A stretch of 64,000 bases of DNA from Margaritifera margaritifera (lineage: Eukaryota > Mollusca > Bivalvia > Unionida > Margaritiferidae): NCBI GenBank assembly GCA_029931535.1, contig JAQPZY010001688.1, positions 3,155,001-3,219,000 of the forward strand, read 5' to 3'. Below the pieces are notes generated by a model. That model was not told the origin of the DNA and did no database searches. It saw only the letters and a program-made list of their open reading frames with translations. A program made the translations under genes and the position numbers. Of this stretch, positions 12,029-23,855 are shown piece after piece. Position 1 is the stretch's first letter, and every line of letters starts with the position of its first letter.

Positions 12029-12869
12029 TAGTGCGATAAATCAACCCCCCCCCCCCCAATATGTGTTGATACTGATTGATGAGTTGTGGGTCCGATGTCA
12101 ACTGTTCATTAAAATGTGCAATTTTGCTGCACACACATCTGTCCAGAACACACCAGCGTACAGTTTAGACACTTACCGGTATTTGGTAACAGCCGTATGT
12201 AGCCATGAAATTCAAAATGAACACAGGACATAGGGTTGTGTTATTCCACGTGGATTTACAAGTCATCAAACATAGGATTTGATCAGGAAATAGTCTTTAC
12301 ATGTAGTCAAAAAGACCCTTCAACCGACGGTTGCTCAAAAGACGCGATAAATACCAGTAAGGGTCTAAAATGTTCACCGATGTGTCGCAGACAGAACTGC
12401 CTGAAAACAATTCCTCTGTTTTATGAATAGTTGAATTCAGACCCACAAATTGTCCATCAGTATCAACACAGATTTGGGGGTGTGGATAAATCGAAGAGTC
12501 GTTTTCTCTATGGGTAATTGATGTGTTTATTGTGTTAATTGAGTACCTACCAACATCCTGCAATTGACAAGGTACAATAAATGCTTGCGGTGCAAATGGG
12601 CAGTTGTTAAATCACTCATCCACTCATCAAGTAAATTACTGTGATTATTATCAAAACAGTCTTTGTGCACGCGGAACTAGCGTGGTGTACTGCCACCAAG
12701 CACTGATTTCATTACTTATGATAACAAAAGGTGTAGGGTATCACGCTAGTATTGACCAATCAGAAAAGGTCACGTTCATTGACTCCACACATAATTCAGA
12801 ATTCAACCAAACAATGTGTTTTAATATTTATATCGTTGTTGATAAACATTCAATGCATTGAGGTGGTAC
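12029..12869. repeat. Dispersed repeat, inverted relative to 52.2-52.8 kb
   Basis: Starts after a C-run at 12046-12057. The part 12430-12760 matches the reverse complement of about 52590-52800; for example GAGTACCTACCAACATCCTG corresponds to CAGGATGTTGGTAGGTATTC. No coding content recognised; internal open frames of 64-88 codons run on both strands and look fortuitous. Confidence 0.65.
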
Positions 12870-12871
12870 TC

Positions 12872-13440
12872 TATAGTTTCATAGGGTTAGATTTTTAAAG
12901 AAAAACAATTTCCCAAGTTTCCTCACTTGTTATCCTGGCTATTTGAAAAAGACCTTGTATATCTTAGGTATTATTAAAAGAACTTTTGATTCCCTTTTAT
13001 TTTGGTGTATGATTAATGGGTGCAATTTGGGTTATTGAGTATACATCTTGGACTTGCTTCAGATATGCACCTATAAAAAAAAACTACTAGCTCCGCTTGG
13101 TCATTTTCACTTCCTGGACTTCAATGGTAAATTGTAAAAAAAAGAGCCGATAACTTTTTTGCTTTTTATATATTTGTTAATTCATTCATTTTACTTTCAG
13201 AAGCTGGTATTGCCTACTCAGGCAAAATTCGTTTTCCCAATTTTAATAATTGCTAAAAATAGTGTACTTTGGACTAATTCAGGCTGAATCTTTTAGCACA
13301 TTGGAGCAGACATTTTTGTCACCTGTGTGCTTAGATCGTGTACAAATTCCACAAGTACAATATGTAAAGAAATTTCAGCCACAGTACAAGAAAATATCGC
13401 GCACCTGGCTCGTTGATAACATATGTCAGCTTGTCAATGG
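12872..13440 (+). repeat. Dispersed repeat family E, copy 1
   Basis: About 550 bp closely matching 48524-49065 and, over its first 230 bp, 31093-31325. Shared landmarks: GTTAGATTTTTAAAGAAAAA, ATTTTGGTGTATGATTAATG, TCGGTCATTTTCACTTCCTG-like and AGAAGCTGGTATTGCCTACT. No terminal repeats or coding sequence identified. All three copies are in the same orientation. Confidence 0.85.
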
Positions 13441-13543
13441 AAATTCATGTACTTGTTGAAACTGTAGAGGGAAAAGAAAAGATTGGAGCACAAGGTTGCT
13501 ACATTGACTATTAATGCTTGTGTGATATAATTTCTATCTAAAA

Positions 13544-13544
<1 letters not shown>

Positions 13545-13635
<91 letters not shown>
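13545..13635. repeat. (TA)n(TG)n compound microsatellite
   Basis: About 60 bp of TA followed by about 30 bp of TG. Confidence 0.97.
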
Positions 13636-13637
<2 letters not shown>

Positions 13638-13639
13638 CT

Positions 13640-13999
13640 CAGGATAAAAAGTCTAGTGAGTTATACAACCAGCAATTGTCCCCTGGATCTCTCCCACAAT
13701 CTGATCAGCCTGGATCGACTACCGAATTTCTGATTTTTTGTAAGGTCACGGGTTTTCATTGCTGTTAGTAATTAAATTTGGAAGTGTGTCAGGAAGGAAG
13801 CACGTTGGGTTATTATCTTTTTAAATAAAAGCTAAAATATACAAAGTATACATTTAAAATATTTTGTGAGTAAACCGGCGATTCTAAATAGTCCTTATCA
13901 GAGGTTGCTTCCTTTGCTTTCCGCTAAGAGGAAATCTGTGTGAATAGGATGCGTTCTGTCGAAATTTCTTCCACTGATGTTTATTGCATATGATATGAA
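13640..13999. other. No feature recognised
   Basis: Spacer between the microsatellite and the family B array. Confidence 0.5.
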
Positions 14000-14166
14000 A
14001 ACAATTTGCTTCCTACAAACTTTGGTCTAATTCTGTTCCGTATTATTTTAGAAAAAGGTCATTTACGGGATTTTGTCATTTTAAATTTGAAAGCCTTTAT
14101 TACCAGAATGCTTTCTGTAAAGTTTGGTCAAATTCTGCTTAGAAGTATCGCGGAAGTTATTTAAAT

Positions 14167-14226
<60 letters not shown>

Positions 14227-14796
14227 GCAGCGGTCATATTTTACGGTGGATCGGCATCATTTGAACAAACTTAAAAGGCCGTTATACCAGGATGCTTTCT
14301 GTCAATATGGTCAAGTTTAGTTCAGCGGTTTTAGAGAGGAAGCTGTTTAAATGTTTTTTCCAGTTTTAGTAACGGCACCCATATTTGAGAGTGGATAGGC
14401 ATTATTTGTATAAAGTGAATGGTCTTTATTGCAGGATGATTTCTGTCAAGTTTGGTCATATTCTAATCAGCGATTTTTAAGAAGTCGTTTAAAAGCTTTT
14501 CTGCATTTAGTAACGACGGCCATATTTGATGGCCCATCGAGCTTCATTTGCACAAATTTGACAGGTCTTCATGCCAGGATGCTTTCTATCAAATATGATC
14601 AAATCCTCTACAGCGGTTTCTTAGAGGAAGTTGTTTAAAGGCTTTTCTGTTTTTAGCAACCGCGGCCATATTTGATGCCGGATCAGCATCAGTTGTACAA
14701 ACATGCAAGCCCTTTTTGCCAGAATGCTTTTATCAAGATTGGTCAAATTCTATTCAGCGGATTTTTAGAAGAAGTCGTTTGCAGCTTTCTCTTTTC

Positions 14797-14841
<45 letters not shown>

Positions 14842-15312
14842 AGTTACATTGACGATATTTTGATGAGGATCGCTAACATTTGTAAAAATCAAATTGAAAG
14901 GACTTCATACAAGGAAGCTTTCTGTCAAGTTTCGTAAAGTTCTATACAAGATTTTGGAGAAAAACTCGTTTAAAGGGTTTTCTTATTAGTAACGGAGGCT
15001 TTTCTATTTTTAGAAACATCGGACATATGCAATCTGTGAAATTTGTTACAATTCTGTTCAGTGTTTTTTTGGAAAGAAGTCGATTCTTTTTTCTACTTTT
15101 AGTAACGGCGGCCACATTTGATGGCGGATTGACATCATTTTGTACAAATTTGGAAGCTCTTTAAGCAAGGATGCTATTTGTCAAATTTAGTCAAAACTGG
15201 TCTGGTGATTTTTAAGAAGTTAAAAATAACAATTGTTGACGGACGTATGACGCAAGACGGACGCAGGTCCGTAATATAAACACACTTAGCCTTACAGCCA
15301 GGTGAGCTAAAA
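14000..15312 (+). repeat. Degenerate tandem family B, copy 1 (150-180 bp units)
   Basis: Seven or so decayed units sharing CAGGATGCTTTCTGTCAA, GGTCAAATTCTGTTCAGCGG-like, a variable GAGAAGAAGTCGTTTAAA, TTTTAGTAACGGCGGCCA and TATTTGATGGCGGATC. The array is interrupted by (AT)n at about 14167-14222 and a T-run at about 14799-14834. It ends in GACGGACGTATGACGCAAGA then CCAGGTGAGCTAAAATG. The same family, with the same kind of end, is at 34780-36965 (plus) and 62340-63060 (minus). I associate this repeat style with molluscs. Confidence 0.85.
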
Positions 15313-15754
15313 TGCTACCAGCTTACACCAAATTCAGTATAGGTTTTTCTAAGTATGAACTCAAAAACTACTGGACTAATTCAGACCAAATTTAACAAGA
15401 GCCTACAGGCGTAAACAATCTTGAAGTGTACGTATATAATAATTGTATTGATTCAATATCGCAAACCGCTATCATTTAATAAAAATTGAAAAAACCTTTA
15501 AGACTCGTGAGAGACAAAAGAGCTTGACTAATGTTGATCTAATTTGATCGACATCATCCTGACTTGAGATCTTTAAACCGAAATTACCTGACCAATAGTT
15601 TTACACTTGGTTATTAGGCCGATTGTCCACCAAACGAGCGAACTACGGTCATCTTTTGGCCTATTTTGTGTGCTTCCATACTAGTATGCGTACGAAAAAA
15701 AAAGCAAGTGACTACTGTATGTGACTGTATTCCTGTTCCAATTCTACCACCCAA

Positions 15755-15787
<33 letters not shown>

Positions 15788-16500
15788 GGGGCACACTAGG
15801 TTTCAGATATTTTTGTAAATCTTCAACAATTAATGATTTATACCAAAATCGTTTTATTCAAGTACCACATTAGAGTTTTAAACTTTAAATCTGTACGCTT
15901 GATTGTCCAAAGTTGCAGAGAACATATCCATGAAGATTTAAAGTTAATACGGTATTTTTACTTTAGTTTCCAAGAAATAAGTCTTGAAAATGATTCAGTG
16001 TTGACATATTGTATGAAAGTGGGACCAAGTGAGGCACTCTTTCCAAACAAAGAAAGGAAAAATAAAAAAAAAGAAAGTACAAGAATAGAATAGTACCTAA
16101 GAGAACGCGAGTGAAATATTGCATGAAACATAAATTCATACCGATTGAGAAAATTTTTTTTTCTTTCACACTTATAATTGGATACGAATCCGAAGGTTTG
16201 TGCTAAGAATGAACCAACAGGAAATTATGTTGAATGATGTCTTGCCTTCTTCGCCTGTAAAGTACGTAATCCAAAACCTTGACTTAGCTATCTTTAGCAA
16301 GAAAAGTAAGTCATTACAACAATAATTTACTTTATATGGGTGCTAAATAAGTGATAAATGTGAATGCACACAAAAAATTGCATGACCATGCATGCAACAG
16401 TATCTAGGAAACTAAGCTACAAGCAATACATACAAGAGATAAAGAGTGTCTGGCCTACTTCACGAAAGCAATTATGGTTGATGTATATATCTAACTAAAT

Positions 16501-16551
<51 letters not shown>

Positions 16552-17640
16552 TTATAGCGTATACTTTCACTCCGTAACATATTGAATGACCCCCACGATC
16601 CCAGTACACAATAAATGACTTGCTTTATCTATTGCAGTGAAAATTGCAGGTCAAACTGCTTTCCTCCTTGGAGAATATATTATTGCAAATTAAAACGATT
16701 TCATCCCACCGGATCCAGTAGTAAATAGTCTTTTATTAGCACAGAAAGTAACGTGAAAGCATCTTTCGGTCTACCTGCTATTCGCCTCTCAGACTACATA
16801 CTGTGGCGTCATGTGACCATATGACTCGTGGTCATGCTCAGTTCTTAGATGGGGAAACCCCTACGTACGTGTAAACGCAACCCGCTTTCAACCCGAATGT
16901 CGGCCTTTTTACAATGAACAAAATCTTAATTTTACGATTTTTCGACATTATGAATCGGATCGAAATAACAAATTAAAAGTAAATTTATTAAAAATTATTA
17001 AACAGTGCGCCTTGAAGTGTCACCCCCTAATTTTACCTGCTAACATTAATAATGAAAATTTGCACAAATCTGTTTTGAGCCGACCCTATAAAGTGTCCAG
17101 TGTATTTGCGCAGACACTATAAAATCTATGTCTGACTGAAGAAGAATGTCAGTGACGCAAATAAGATCAATCTATTTGAAGTAAATTATTGTTAGTTTCC
17201 TTTTTTATGATGAATATTGCTTTAAAACTGATGCTTTCTACGTTTCAGTCGATCCCTCCCCCACCCCCATCACCCCACTATGTATGCACAGGAAGCAGGA
17301 ATGGGACAAGATGTCAATGATAAAAATAGATTCTTGTCGTGTACTCTGCTTTTACTTCGTGACAGACGGGTACACTATTATGCTAATATAACACAACTTT
17401 GCCTTGCAGAAATTTCTGTTATCTCTACGTCTGCAAAAATCTCAATATTGTCAAAAATATCACAGGCAAGATAATATAAAATCTATATTAGAGGAAAAAT
17501 TGAAAAAAATAAGTGAAAGAGGGGCCTGATCCACCTTTACCTGGACGTCGATGTGAGGTCGGGTATATGTCCCTTAAGCACGTCGACTGTCAATATTTTT
17601 ACAACAAGCTCACAATAACTCAATACAGAGTGCAATAAAT
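15313..17640. other. Intergenic DNA with simple repeats
   Basis: Holds (GT)n plus a G-run at about 15757-15790 and (GA)n at 16502-16548. Open frames at 15833-16093 and 17280-17474 have no recognisable motifs. Confidence 0.6.
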
Positions 17641-17654
17641 TAATCACATTAATG

Positions 17655-18350
17655 CTTCAATAAAAAATATAGAGGCGAAGCTATTTTATCAGTGGTCATT
17701 GTATACTGCCGTTATTGCCTTCTCTTGGACGTTGTATTCAAACTTAACACATGCAAACTTTATTCATGCCACAAAACAAGGTCACCACCTGGATCAGCTA
17801 GAGCAATTTGATGGCTCGCGATTGCAAAATCGGATTACCCTTTTTAAATTTCAGCAATCTAATCTCCCCCGGCCCCTCCCCCCCCCCCCCTCGCAACCGT
17901 CTTCTTGCTATTCTAGCTGCATGACTGCGTGTATAAAACTTTTTCCAAAAAAACTAAGTTTACTAAATTTCTACAGAGCAGTTTAGAAGCAGACATAGTA
18001 ATGGACATTTAGGCATACGGGAGGACCGACGGAAGTTACCATAATAGTCTAAACGACTTTTGGAGGAAATTTGTTTTTAAAAAATAAAGGAAAATAAAAC
18101 ATGGTTTTTTTTTTTCCGTTGATGTACATATATAAAAATATATAATAAAAATTATGGTAACACAAGGACATACGCAAATTGTATGATGTGACAATGTAAA
18201 ACCTATGTCATCAATAATTTCAAACAATGCCATGAAAGAAACACACAAAAACACACACACACACAATATTATATGCTTATATGAAATACCCAAAACAGTA
18301 TGTGCAGTAGTTGTTCTGTGTAACAATCATCAATTCAATTGGAGACATAA
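17655..18350 (-). repeat. Duplicated 3' flank of Tan-like gene 1
   Basis: Two blocks match the flank downstream of gene 2. Block 17655-17860 matches 39870-40060 (TTTTATCAG...TTGTATTCAAACTTAACACA versus GTGTTTAAACTTAACACA; AAAACAAGG). Block 18150-18350 matches 40960-41165 (GCAATGTAAAACCTATGTCA; TATGCTTATATGAAATACCC). They continue the coding similarity, so the duplication unit extends well beyond the coding exon. Confidence 0.8.
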
Positions 18351-18529
18351 TTCTTAATATTGGGCACGTGAAAGAAGAAAATATTCTCTGAAATAGCATA
18401 TACATGTAGTATCAGAACTAAAAGTTAATAAAAGCAAGACGCAAGAATTTGGAAATGCACTCTCAATTCCGACGTGGAATAATGCACTCTTGTCCGCTAA
18501 TGTCCCTCCTCTCTCCAAATTTACTTTCA

Positions 18530-19687
18530 TCAAAAGGTTAGGGGAAGTTTCAAAAGTGCCGCATTGTCCGTATTTGGATTTTCTACGTAAATTTCCATGG
18601 TTTTCTTTAAAATATCGAACACCACCGTGCATGCCGTCAAACTTTGATCTGGGTCTCGTGGACGCCTGTATATTGGGTACTTGTTGTTCTGCGTATCTCC
18701 GAGCACCGCTTTGGCCGCCCTGAGGGTCCTTGGTGGCACTATCTCTTCTGCACGTTTAGCACGTGCATATGAAGATGGTAAATTAGGATTTTGCTCTACG
18801 CCCTCCAGATGATAATAATGATTGAAATGGTAATAATGACAAGGTTTGTCAGGATCTACTTGTTCTGCGATGGTTGTCAGTTTCAAAGGACTCGCCAATT
18901 TCCCAGGACCTACTTCCAATGACCACATCTCCTTGTGATTCAATGATGCAATGTTTACATGAAATCCATCAGCAGCCCCGTAGCCTTCATTACGAGCTAT
19001 TCGAACCATTTCATCTACATTTGATGCAGACAAGAGTGCTCTTGTTATTATACCTACGGGTGGGGAGCCCACGCTGGCTTTCATTGGTAAAGTCGCATTT
19101 ATTGCAAAAGCAATACCGTGCTTGTTAAACCCAAATGCATAGCCTGGCAACATCTCGGGACAAGAAAATGCGGTAAATTGTTCCTCCTCACAAGTGACAG
19201 TTCCGGTTTGGGCTCCTGGGTCAATAATATGAGCACTGATGAGGTAAGAGTAAGGGCCAATAATCGGGTCACAGTCTTCATTGTGAGCCAAAATTTTCAG
19301 GTCAGGCGTGTTAATACATATAGAAGAACAACCATGGACGTACTGCTCAGGATTGTGTTCTGTTTCCATAAAATCGATGAAGTATACTTCCTTCGCAATG
19401 TTCAGCAAGAAAAGGTGTTCAAATGGCATTCCACTTCCGTCCGACATTCCTCGAATTTCTGTAACGTACTGAGGGAAGCTGGTCTCTGCTGCCTTTAGAT
19501 ATTCAGCGAAGATATCCCTCCCTTTGTGGGTATTATAAAAGGGAAGGAGACGTGATTGAACGAGGGAGGAGTTAAAATATTTGTGTATCCACTCCTGGAA
19601 AACTGACCCAACATTGTGACCCACTTCATAATGCGTCCCTCTGGTGAACAGCACGGGAAGTGCTTGTGTATTGTCCATTTGTGCCAT
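18530..19687 (-). CDS. Tan-like N-terminal-nucleophile hydrolase, paralogue 1 (peptidase C45 / AAT-like)
   Basis: Uninterrupted 385-residue frame. The family comprises Ntn hydrolases that cleave themselves between Gly and Cys to expose a catalytic N-terminal Cys; Drosophila Tan (387 residues from memory, cutting N-beta-alanyl-dopamine and carcinine) is the animal reference. Visible here: GTHYEVGH (17-24), GMSDGSGMP (80-88), the HGCSS cleavage/nucleophile site with Cys120 (codon 19330-19328), AHNEDCDP (134-141), CEEEQFT (166-172), PGYAFGFNKHG (181-191), EMWSLEVGPGK (253-263) and CHYYHFNHY (283-291). Cleavage would give about 119- and 266-residue chains. No signal peptide, membrane segment or SKL-type tail, so cytosolic is likely. 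The start is set by a strong Kozak context (A at -3, G at +4) shared by all three paralogues. An intronless coding exon sits behind a 5' UTR splice site. The substrate cannot be read from sequence. Confidence 0.94.
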   Translation of the reverse strand: MAQMDNTQALPVLFTRGTHYEVGHNVGSVFQEWIHKYFNSSLVQSRLLPFYNTHKGRDIFAEYLKAAETSFPQYVTEIRGMSDGSGMPFEHLFLLNIAKEVYFIDFMETEHNPEQYVHGCSSICINTPDLKILAHNEDCDPIIGPYSYLISAHIIDPGAQTGTVTCEEEQFTAFSCPEMLPGYAFGFNKHGIAFAINATLPMKASVGSPPVGIITRALLSASNVDEMVRIARNEGYGAADGFHVNIASLNHKEMWSLEVGPGKLASPLKLTTIAEQVDPDKPCHYYHFNHYYHLEGVEQNPNLPSSYARAKRAEEIVPPRTLRAAKAVLGDTQNNKYPIYRRPRDPDQSLTACTVVFDILKKTMEIYVENPNTDNAALLKLPLTF

Positions 19688-19759
19688 AATATACTTTTTA
19701 GTATCTTGTTTACGTTACTGAACGTAATTTCTTTGGGTATTGCCTTCTTCAGCGAATCT
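19688..19759 (-). promoter_or_regulatory. 5' UTR part of gene 1 coding exon with 3' splice site
   Basis: Reading the minus strand, TTATTTCAG precedes AGATTCGCTGAAGAAG about 72 nt before the ATG. Gene 2 has the same acceptor and the same first exon bases at 42565. This points to at least one upstream non-coding exon; I could not locate it or the promoter. Confidence 0.68.
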
Positions 19760-20754
19760 CTGAAATAACCAGAATTTAAACATTAATTACATAGCTCGCC
19801 TCTATGAAGCCTTTAGTAGTCTCTAGTAGTCAGACATAAAATAGTCAAACGAAATTTTTTGGTATCATATCAAAGTAGAGGTACTATAATGAGTTGCTAA
19901 TAACCTGAGATTAATTTTGTTTTTCTTTCTTTTTTTACCATTGTTCTTAAAATCAGCTTCAGAAAGGCCGTTACCAGTGTCCACCCAAAGAAGCCAGATT
20001 ATACTGGATGAAAGTAACAGGCTTCGAGTAACTTTGGAGTGACAGCCAGTATGACCACTATTGGAGGTATAGTTCATGCATCAGTGATTACTTTGATTAG
20101 CCACTACAGCTGAGGCCTCACATGAAATGCATGCAGTCCACTGATATAATTTATATACTCATTCACATATAGAATAAACAGTTAACCTATTTATGGTAAC
20201 CTAGCACAATATACAACGTATTGTCATTAATATGGAAAGTTTGCCAGAATAAACATATTTATTCTTTTTTTCAAATCACATTACTCATAAAGACCTTCTT
20301 TGTAGGCTAGGATGTATGTGGTTACGAGCTAAACAAAAATACTTAACCCATGTTAATAATATAATAAAATGTAGGTCACATTGACCATCTTTGGTTGTAA
20401 GAGTGTAGTATTAACAGATGTGCGTTCCAATATAAAGTTTCATGATTGGAAAATAAACAGCATCTAATAAATGACCTTTAAACACAAAACTTCAACAAAG
20501 TCACTGAAGCATGATGTAAAGGTAAAAGCAATACGGGTGTAGTGTTTATCAAGATGCATCCCATCACCAAGTTTCATGATTCATGGGGAGGATAGTATGC
20601 ATATAGCATGCCAAACACTAATGTGATCAAGAGCTAAATACAAAAACTTAACCAAAGCCAGTAGAGGGTGAAATATAGGTCACGAGCTTCTTTTTTCTCA
20701 CCCATGTAACAGAGAAATCTAAATGATTTGCTAACTTTACTTTTCTTATCTCAG
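19760..20754. other. Spacer with a two-copy degenerate repeat
   Basis: GAGCTAAACAAAAATACTTA at about 20325 and GAGCTAAATACAAAAACTTA at about 20630 are each followed by a TAGGTCAC stretch, roughly 305 bp apart. This looks like two decayed tandem units. No gene recognised. Confidence 0.55.
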
Positions 20755-21457
20755 TCTGGTTGTCTCAGACCTTTTATCCCAGTCATGGTATCCAAACTTC
20801 AGAAGTTTCGGTGTCTATGGCCCTGAATTTTACCAATCAAGAGAAGCCCTAAAAGGTGAACAGAAAGACCCGAAGAAGAAAGAGAAAGGAAACAAACCCA
20901 AAACTCATGAGGGCGTCAGTCATGATGACATCAATAAACTGTTTGAATCCTCGCTGTTGGGTCCTAACACACCATCAAGTTTATTAAACACGTTAGGATT
21001 TAAGAATACGTTGCACTTTGGGGTACGGGAAGGGAGTGAAGAACACAGAAAGATCAAGTGGGGAGATATCTCTTTAAAGTAAGAATGTGAACTTAATTTA
21101 AATTATATTTCGAGTTTAACGAGAGATAGACGAAGACAAGGATAGGGGAGGACGTAAGAAACACAAAGAAATGAAAAATCAAGGATGTACGCTACCCTCA
21201 TCTTTCCAGATAGGTGTCCTGTATCTACAAATGTTATAAGAACAAACGTCCCAGTGATTGTTGTGACCCTGACCATCCATTCTACCTTGCCCCTGTAACT
21301 CATGTGGATGCACCTGGACCAAATGAGCAATGGTTTTTTGCGGGTACCAGTTGATACAAGAAAACTTATTACCTTAATGAAGAAAATGGCTGCGAAAGCA
21401 AACTTGCCCCAGTTTGCTTCTAAACATATTAAAAACACAAGCGTGAGAAAATATTGA
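20755..21457 (+). pseudogene. Decayed DUF3504 (Crypton-type tyrosine-recombinase-derived) domain
   Basis: An open stretch of about 108 codons (20756-21079) ends in the family signature: DDINKLFESSLLG, TPSSLLNTLGF, HFGVREGSEEHRKIKWGDI. This is the pattern of the C-terminal DUF3504 domain of ZMYM2/3/4, QRICH1 and KIAA1958-type proteins, which derive from Crypton recombinases. Similarity continues downstream through stops and frameshifts: RMYATLIFPDRCPV (about 21185-21225), then in another frame YKCYKNKRPSD and DHPFYLAPV, then in a third frame LITLMKKMAAKANLP and KHIKNTSVRKY ending at a TGA (21455-21457). A T-run near 21330 is one visible frameshift site. The parts follow without introns, so this is a relic of an intronless element or a processed copy. 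The N-terminal part is not found upstream. Confidence 0.77.
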
Positions 21458-23699
21458 TTTCAGAAAATAGTAGAAAACAATGTTCCAGACACACAGGATA
21501 TGCGCATTACTGACCACAAAAATCCTAACTCTCTCAATAACTACCACAAACTTATTTACCTGCTTTCTTGTAACTTGGCCAAACCCGATCCACCCAAGTT
21601 GATTAAAACATGAATGCAATCAAAAATGAAAACTCCTGCACTTACCAGTCAGAGTAGTTCATTCATCCGTCCACACAGGCCCACGGACAGAAATTCCGTT
21701 CCCCTTGACTGAACAGTTATGGGCCCCAAAATTAGGTCAATTTTTTTGTATATAAAAACCTGTGTACAGTTTTGCATATAAAACCTGTAGCAATCTACCA
21801 TAACTTAGACTCTTGCAAGGAACAAATTTTAATATTTACTGCAAAGATTCGTTTATTTTTTTTTTTTATAACTGAGTTGACGGCAGGCCCTTAAAAATCG
21901 CCGGGCCCCTGGGAAATTTAATGATATTAAAAGCATGTTTTTATTTTTCATGACAAAATAATTCCAACTTTTTTTACAAAATAGCTGTATTTGTCAACAT
22001 TTTTTTTGAATATTTAAAATATAATTATATAAATATATAAACCTTGAAACCTTTAACACGTGTCACACATGCCAACATGGTGGCCGAATGGGATGTTCTG
22101 AAGATATTCGGGCCGAATCCAGCTTTGGAAAAATTTCGGATTAAAAAAAGAAAGAAATAAAAAAAATTATTTTATATTCTTATTTACTTGCGTGTTAAGT
22201 ACATGTATTCCTTTATAGAACCGATAATCATCCTAAGATTTTCAGGACAGCAGATGTTTTCTGATTTAATTTTACGTAATTTCTCTAGTCCACTAAATAC
22301 TTTCTTGTTTGTTGAGTGTTTTATGCTTACTGGCCCTCTCTGATAAATATTTTTCCCGGGTGTTTGTATCCCACTAGTGTAGCTAGTAAATTTTAGGCTT
22401 CAGTGTCAACACTTCCTATTTTTTTCAACAAGCTCTCTAATGTCAGCACAATGTCTTTTACCGGGTGTCAGCTATAGTGTAAGCTTAATCATCCCACTTT
22501 AGTTACAGTGTTTAAATGACAACGGAGCTACTATTTTCTTTCGAGCACAGATATTTTATTTCCTTTTATCTCAAGATATATATTTTTTTTTATTCAAATA
22601 ATATAATGGATATAATATGGTGTTATTTTGCTATAAATCAGAGCAAGATATCTTTTCCAGCTATTTGAAAGCCAGAAATTTAAAAAAAATCCAAGACCCC
22701 TACCCCAGAAAATTTAATTGTTTATTCCTAATATAATTGCGGTATACCGTTGTACGTATCGCGATATATTCAAAAATGTTCAAAATTATTCGTGGCACCC
22801 AACTCTAATCACTGGCTTCCATACAACGTTTCCAAAATTAGAACTGATCAAAGTTGAAACTTATCCTTAAAAAAAATATTAATTATTTATTGTTATTTTT
22901 ATATGACAGCCATCGATTAAATGTGATAATATAGCAATACTATGTTGTTATTTTCTCATGCGTAGAACCCGTGTACTTTGGATCGACGGGTCACGCCACT
23001 GCCCTCATTAACATATTCGTATTAATGCCCGGTGTTTACGAAACAATAGCACGTGGCTCGAGACGCTAAAGATGCAATAATTACAACAAGTAACAATTAT
23101 AACTGTTAACGTTATTTTGTTGTTTTTGTTTTGTAAGAGCGGCAGATATAGCTGGATTCTATTGAGATAATTATTTTTATTATATACCTACCAATTTTCT
23201 ACCCAAGAAAGAGCCAGAATTTTACCGTCATTTCCTACAAGCAGGAAAACAATACTGTCATTTTCTAAATCCGTATTACCATACTCTCAAACGAGGCTGA
23301 ACTACTCTATGGAAAGAACATGGCCCCTTTCCAAATACATAAATTTAAATACTGACGAAAATGTAATTGTTCGTAAAACCGCAAAATGTATACTCATGAA
23401 AATTAATGAATTTACAGTGTATCATGTCATGGCAACAAGATGCATCATATATGTAACTTATTTTCAGGATGGGGATGAGTTCCAGGGGATGGGGGAAGGG
23501 TGTGACAATGGGGGTTTTGAAGATGCAGTAAATTGCGTGGGAATTTGCGATCGCGAACTATCGAAGATTGCTCCACTTTTATGTTAATCAACATAGCTCA
23601 ATCAACAAAATTCTTTTCCATATTACCTTTAACCTCGGTATAAATTCATGGTCGAATAATAGCTATTCCTAGAGTGAATATCAATCAGTATTTTAATTA
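21458..23699. other. Intergenic, no gene recognised
   Basis: AT-rich sequence with homopolymer runs. The 92-codon frame at 23309-23587 has no recognisable motif. Confidence 0.5.
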
Positions 23700-23744
23700 A
23701 GGTTACGCATTTGGTCAAAACTGAGAGCAATAAATGTATCACAT

Positions 23745-23855
23745 CAAAACTTTAACAAGAATAATAGTGCCTAATGTCAAAGCCATTTAATCAGTGGTTA
23801 TAGTACAATGCCATTAATGCCTTCTTCGGGATGTTGTGTTTATTTGTAACGCCCG
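23745..23855 (-). repeat. Orphan fragment of the Tan-like gene 3' flank
   Basis: TTTAATCAGTGG, then GTACAATGCCATTAATGCC, then TTCTTCGGGATGTTGTGTTT matches the flank blocks at about 17680-17760 and 39880-39950, which lie downstream of genes 1 and 2. No hydrolase coding sequence is seen beside it. It is either a remnant of a lost gene copy or part of a dispersed repeat that both duplicons contain. Confidence 0.6.

Noticed and set aside
14672..14937. Phe-rich membrane protein frames at 14.7-14.9 kb
   Set aside because: The hydrophobic part is only a T-run inside the family B repeat.
15614..15796. Pro/His-rich 60-codon frame
   Set aside because: Translation of a GT/G simple repeat.
18874..19498. 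Plus-strand frames overlapping gene 1, and minus-strand frames overlapping gene 3
   Set aside because: Shadows of the hydrolase coding sequence on the other strand.
20755..21078. A live internal exon (AG before, GTAAGA after) of a DUF3504 host gene
   Set aside because: Family similarity continues straight past the supposed donor through stops and frameshifts, so an unspliced relic fits better. Kept as a checkable alternative.
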